In this document: piece after piece, positions 6,116 to 7,778 of the stretch
Numbering within the stretch: the stretch's first letter is position 1
Layout of the letters: each line of letters begins with the position of its first letter
DNA from: Phycisphaerae bacterium
Lineage (GTDB): Bacteria > Planctomycetota > Phycisphaerae > Phycisphaerales > SM1A02
Length of the DNA: 7,778 nucleotides
Assembly: GCA_018663565.1 (NCBI GenBank)
Contig: JABJQE010000259.1
Span: 1 to 7,778 of the forward strand
Direction of reading: 5' to 3'
Program-made: the position numbers and the translations under genes
The notes under the pieces: model-generated
Told to the model about the DNA's origin: nothing
Databases searched by the model: none
The model's input: only the letters and a program-made list of their open reading frames with translations

Positions 6116-7778
6116 CTATTCCTGGCCCTCGGTTCCGTCGAGTAACGACTCCGAGAAGACTGTGTTGGGGGAGGCGAGTTCACGCAGCTCCACGTTGAGT
6201 TCGAGCTTCGATGGGTCAACGCCAATGACATACTTTCGCATTGACGGAAGATATTGGGCATACAGTTTCATAATGGAACGCTGCCGGAACAATTGCGGCG
6301 CCGCAACCCAGGCGGATTGCTGCCCACGAACACGAGCCGCCTGGCCGCGACGAGCAAGCATGTCTACAAGCTTGCCACGTTCTGCAGCGGCGATAATCTG
6401 ATACGCCGCGCCGCCGCCCTTCCTCACAACACCTTCGGCGGCTGCGACAGCCTCATCAAGTCGTTTCTGTGCAGCATCATGGTCAGCAGCATCAGCAGTG
6501 CTCAATGCCAACCGAGCAGACTCAACAGCATCAACTGCTTCAATAAGTGGCTCAAGAAAGACCGGATTGCCCACAGCAGAATTCAATACATTGGTCTTCT
6601 CACGCTCTGCATTGCGTGTGGTGCGGAGATTTTGTTGCACTGCAACCGGAAGATCCTCAAAACTCTGCACAGCGTCGGCCGGCGGCAACACCATGGGCAG
6701 ACTCACATTCACAACGTCAATGCCTGCGTCGAGCGTATCGAGCCGCTTCTGAATGCGATCCTCAAGCATTGTGCCAAGATTGCCACGGTCAGATGTCAGG
6801 ACGTCGTCAAGATTCCGTGTCGCAAAGAACCGGGTTGCCTCAGCAATTGAAATCGACCGCAAAATCCGCTCGCGGTCAGTCATCTGCTGCCTGCGAGCCT
6901 TTCGGTCCGTACCAAAGTCGAGATACTGAAGCAGAGCATCATCCTCACCCTTCACACGCCAACCAAGCACAATTCGAGCACGGACGATCGCCCAGCCCGT
7001 GTTCGAAACGAGGCCATCATCGGCAGCGTCGAGTTCGTCAATCAACTTCGAAGCTTCTTCTTGCCCAAGTTGGGACGGCCGAACGATGAACTGATAATCC
7101 TTCGCCTTGTTCTTGAGCTTGACCGGCTTGCTCCAATCGTCATAGATCGAAATGCCATCCTCAGCTGGCGTTACTGGCAGCGATCGCACCTCTGTGACAT
7201 CATGTAGCGTGGCGTATTCAATAGGCCATGGAAGTTTCCAGAACGCCCCTGGCGATTGCACGTCGCCCTCACTTGATGGAATGATTCGGCCGGCACGCAA
7301 ACGCAGCCCTTCTTCGCGTCCACCAACGACCACGAGCGTACTCATGGCCAGCAAGGACACAATCGACAAGCTCGCAAGCCACACCCCACTGCGGAGCACC
7401 AATTGGTAGCCCCACGAACTGGTGATATCGAAGCCAAACTGGTAATTCACTGCCTCGTTGATTGAGCGGACGAATGAGTCGGGTCTCGAGAGCAGACTGA
7501 GAGTTCGAGAGTCAAACGCGGCTCGAGGGAACTCGCCGGCAACTCGAGGTCGATAGGCATTGAGCACGATGGCCAAGACGATTTCAATCGCCACCGCGAA
7601 CATAAAGACCGGGATGCCCCAGGCAACTCCCTCAATGACCCCAGGAATATCGAAGAAACTGAACACCACTGCAATAGCGATCGCTAGGCAGACCAGCGCA
7701 TTGCCGACCATGATGCCAGCACCACTTCGCAAGTTCCGCCAAGCTGAGAACTCAGCCATGCCTGCGAGGAATCGCGAG
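6116..7778 (-). CDS. SPFH/Band 7 (HflK-like) multi-helix membrane protein, 5' end probably beyond the window
   Basis: This is a membrane-anchored SPFH/Band 7 protein. The first ATG in the window is at 7759, giving 547 residues, but the frame stays open to the right edge (codons for SRFLAG precede it) and the only purine-rich stretch (AGG) lies 1 base from that ATG, so the true start is probably upstream. Numbering from the 7759 Met, hydrophobic segments lie at about 17-36, 45-67 and 123-144. Between them is the polar motif NAYRPR (67-72), then AFDSRTLSLL (81-90) and NYQFGFD (105-111), which I recall as typical of planctomycete SPFH proteins. The SPFH domain follows from about 145 (VVVGGREEGLRLRAGRI) to about 390, ending in a charged Ala-rich helical region (about 380-480) likely to form a coiled coil. 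By family knowledge such proteins oligomerise in the membrane and scaffold or regulate partners such as proteases. It is the first of three adjacent SPFH genes; its TAG stop is 2 bases before the next ATG. The SPFH call is firm; the exact role is unknown. Confidence 0.85.
   Translation of the reverse strand, partial: SRFLAGMAEFSAWRNLRSGAGIMVGNALVCLAIAIAVVFSFFDIPGVIEGVAWGIPVFMFAVAIEIVLAIVLNAYRPRVAGEFPRAAFDSRTLSLLSRPDSFVRSINEAVNYQFGFDITSSWGYQLVLRSGVWLASLSIVSLLAMSTLVVVGGREEGLRLRAGRIIPSSEGDVQSPGAFWKLPWPIEYATLHDVTEVRSLPVTPAEDGISIYDDWSKPVKLKNKAKDYQFIVRPSQLGQEEASKLIDELDAADDGLVSNTGWAIVRARIVLGWRVKGEDDALLQYLDFGTDRKARRQQMTDRERILRSISIAEATRFFATRNLDDVLTSDRGNLGTMLEDRIQKRLDTLDAGIDVVNVSLPMVLPPADAVQSFEDLPVAVQQNLRTTRNAEREKTNVLNSAVGNPVFLEPLIEAVDAVESARLALSTADAADHDAAQKRLDEAVAAAEGVVRKGGGAAYQIIAAAERGKLVDMLARRGQAARVRGQQSAWVAAPQLFRQRSIMKLYAQYLPSMRKYVIGVDPSKLELNVELRELASPNTVFSESLLDGTEGQE
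6119..6123 (-). promoter_or_regulatory. Ribosome binding site of the HflC-like gene
   Basis: AGGAA on the minus strand lies 5 bases upstream of the ATG at 6113. It sits inside the last codons of the preceding SPFH gene, which supports translational coupling and this start. Confidence 0.6.

Noticed and set aside
458..6120. The identical 10-base string CATGACTATT at 458-467 and 6111-6120
   Set aside because: Both copies are gene junctions (stop TAG, two bases, ATG). With only 10 bases shared and different flanks, chance plus compact spacing explains it.

Overview
The window is one unbroken stretch of minus-strand coding sequence: six genes read from right to left with no intergenic gap above 4 bases. 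The base composition is moderate in GC. The gene set, and the recognisable style of two of the proteins (the right-hand SPFH protein with its YRPR...FDSR motif, and the left-hand protein with WIFHGHNMAYNIS), suggest a member of the Planctomycetota, possibly Phycisphaerae-like. That placement is inferred from protein character; the window has no rRNA or other taxonomic marker.

In transcription order, the right part (about 7778 to 3769) holds three consecutive genes for membrane-anchored SPFH/Band 7 proteins. The first is a large protein with a multi-helix membrane region, and its 5' end probably lies outside the window. The second is a compact HflC-like protein of 306 residues. The third is an HflK-like protein of 475 residues with a long C-terminal part. 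The middle part (3764 to 463) encodes an ABC exporter: an ATPase with a long polar C-terminal tail, then a 704-residue ABC-2 type permease with a large extracytoplasmic domain. The left edge (460 to 1) holds the first 153 residues of a membrane-anchored protein of unknown function.

Every junction is compact: a 4-base overlap (ATGA), gaps of 2, 4 and 2 bases, and a 1- or 4-base overlap at the ATPase/permease boundary. The six genes are therefore almost certainly one operon with translational coupling. No promoter or terminator is visible inside it, and both ends run off the window. HflK and HflC in other bacteria form a hetero-oligomeric membrane cage around the FtsH protease. No FtsH is encoded here; the partner by context is an ABC-2 exporter. 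The working idea is a three-subunit SPFH membrane platform made together with, and perhaps organising, an ABC-2 type exporter. This is inference from gene order. I see no RNA genes, mobile elements, CRISPR arrays or significant repeats.
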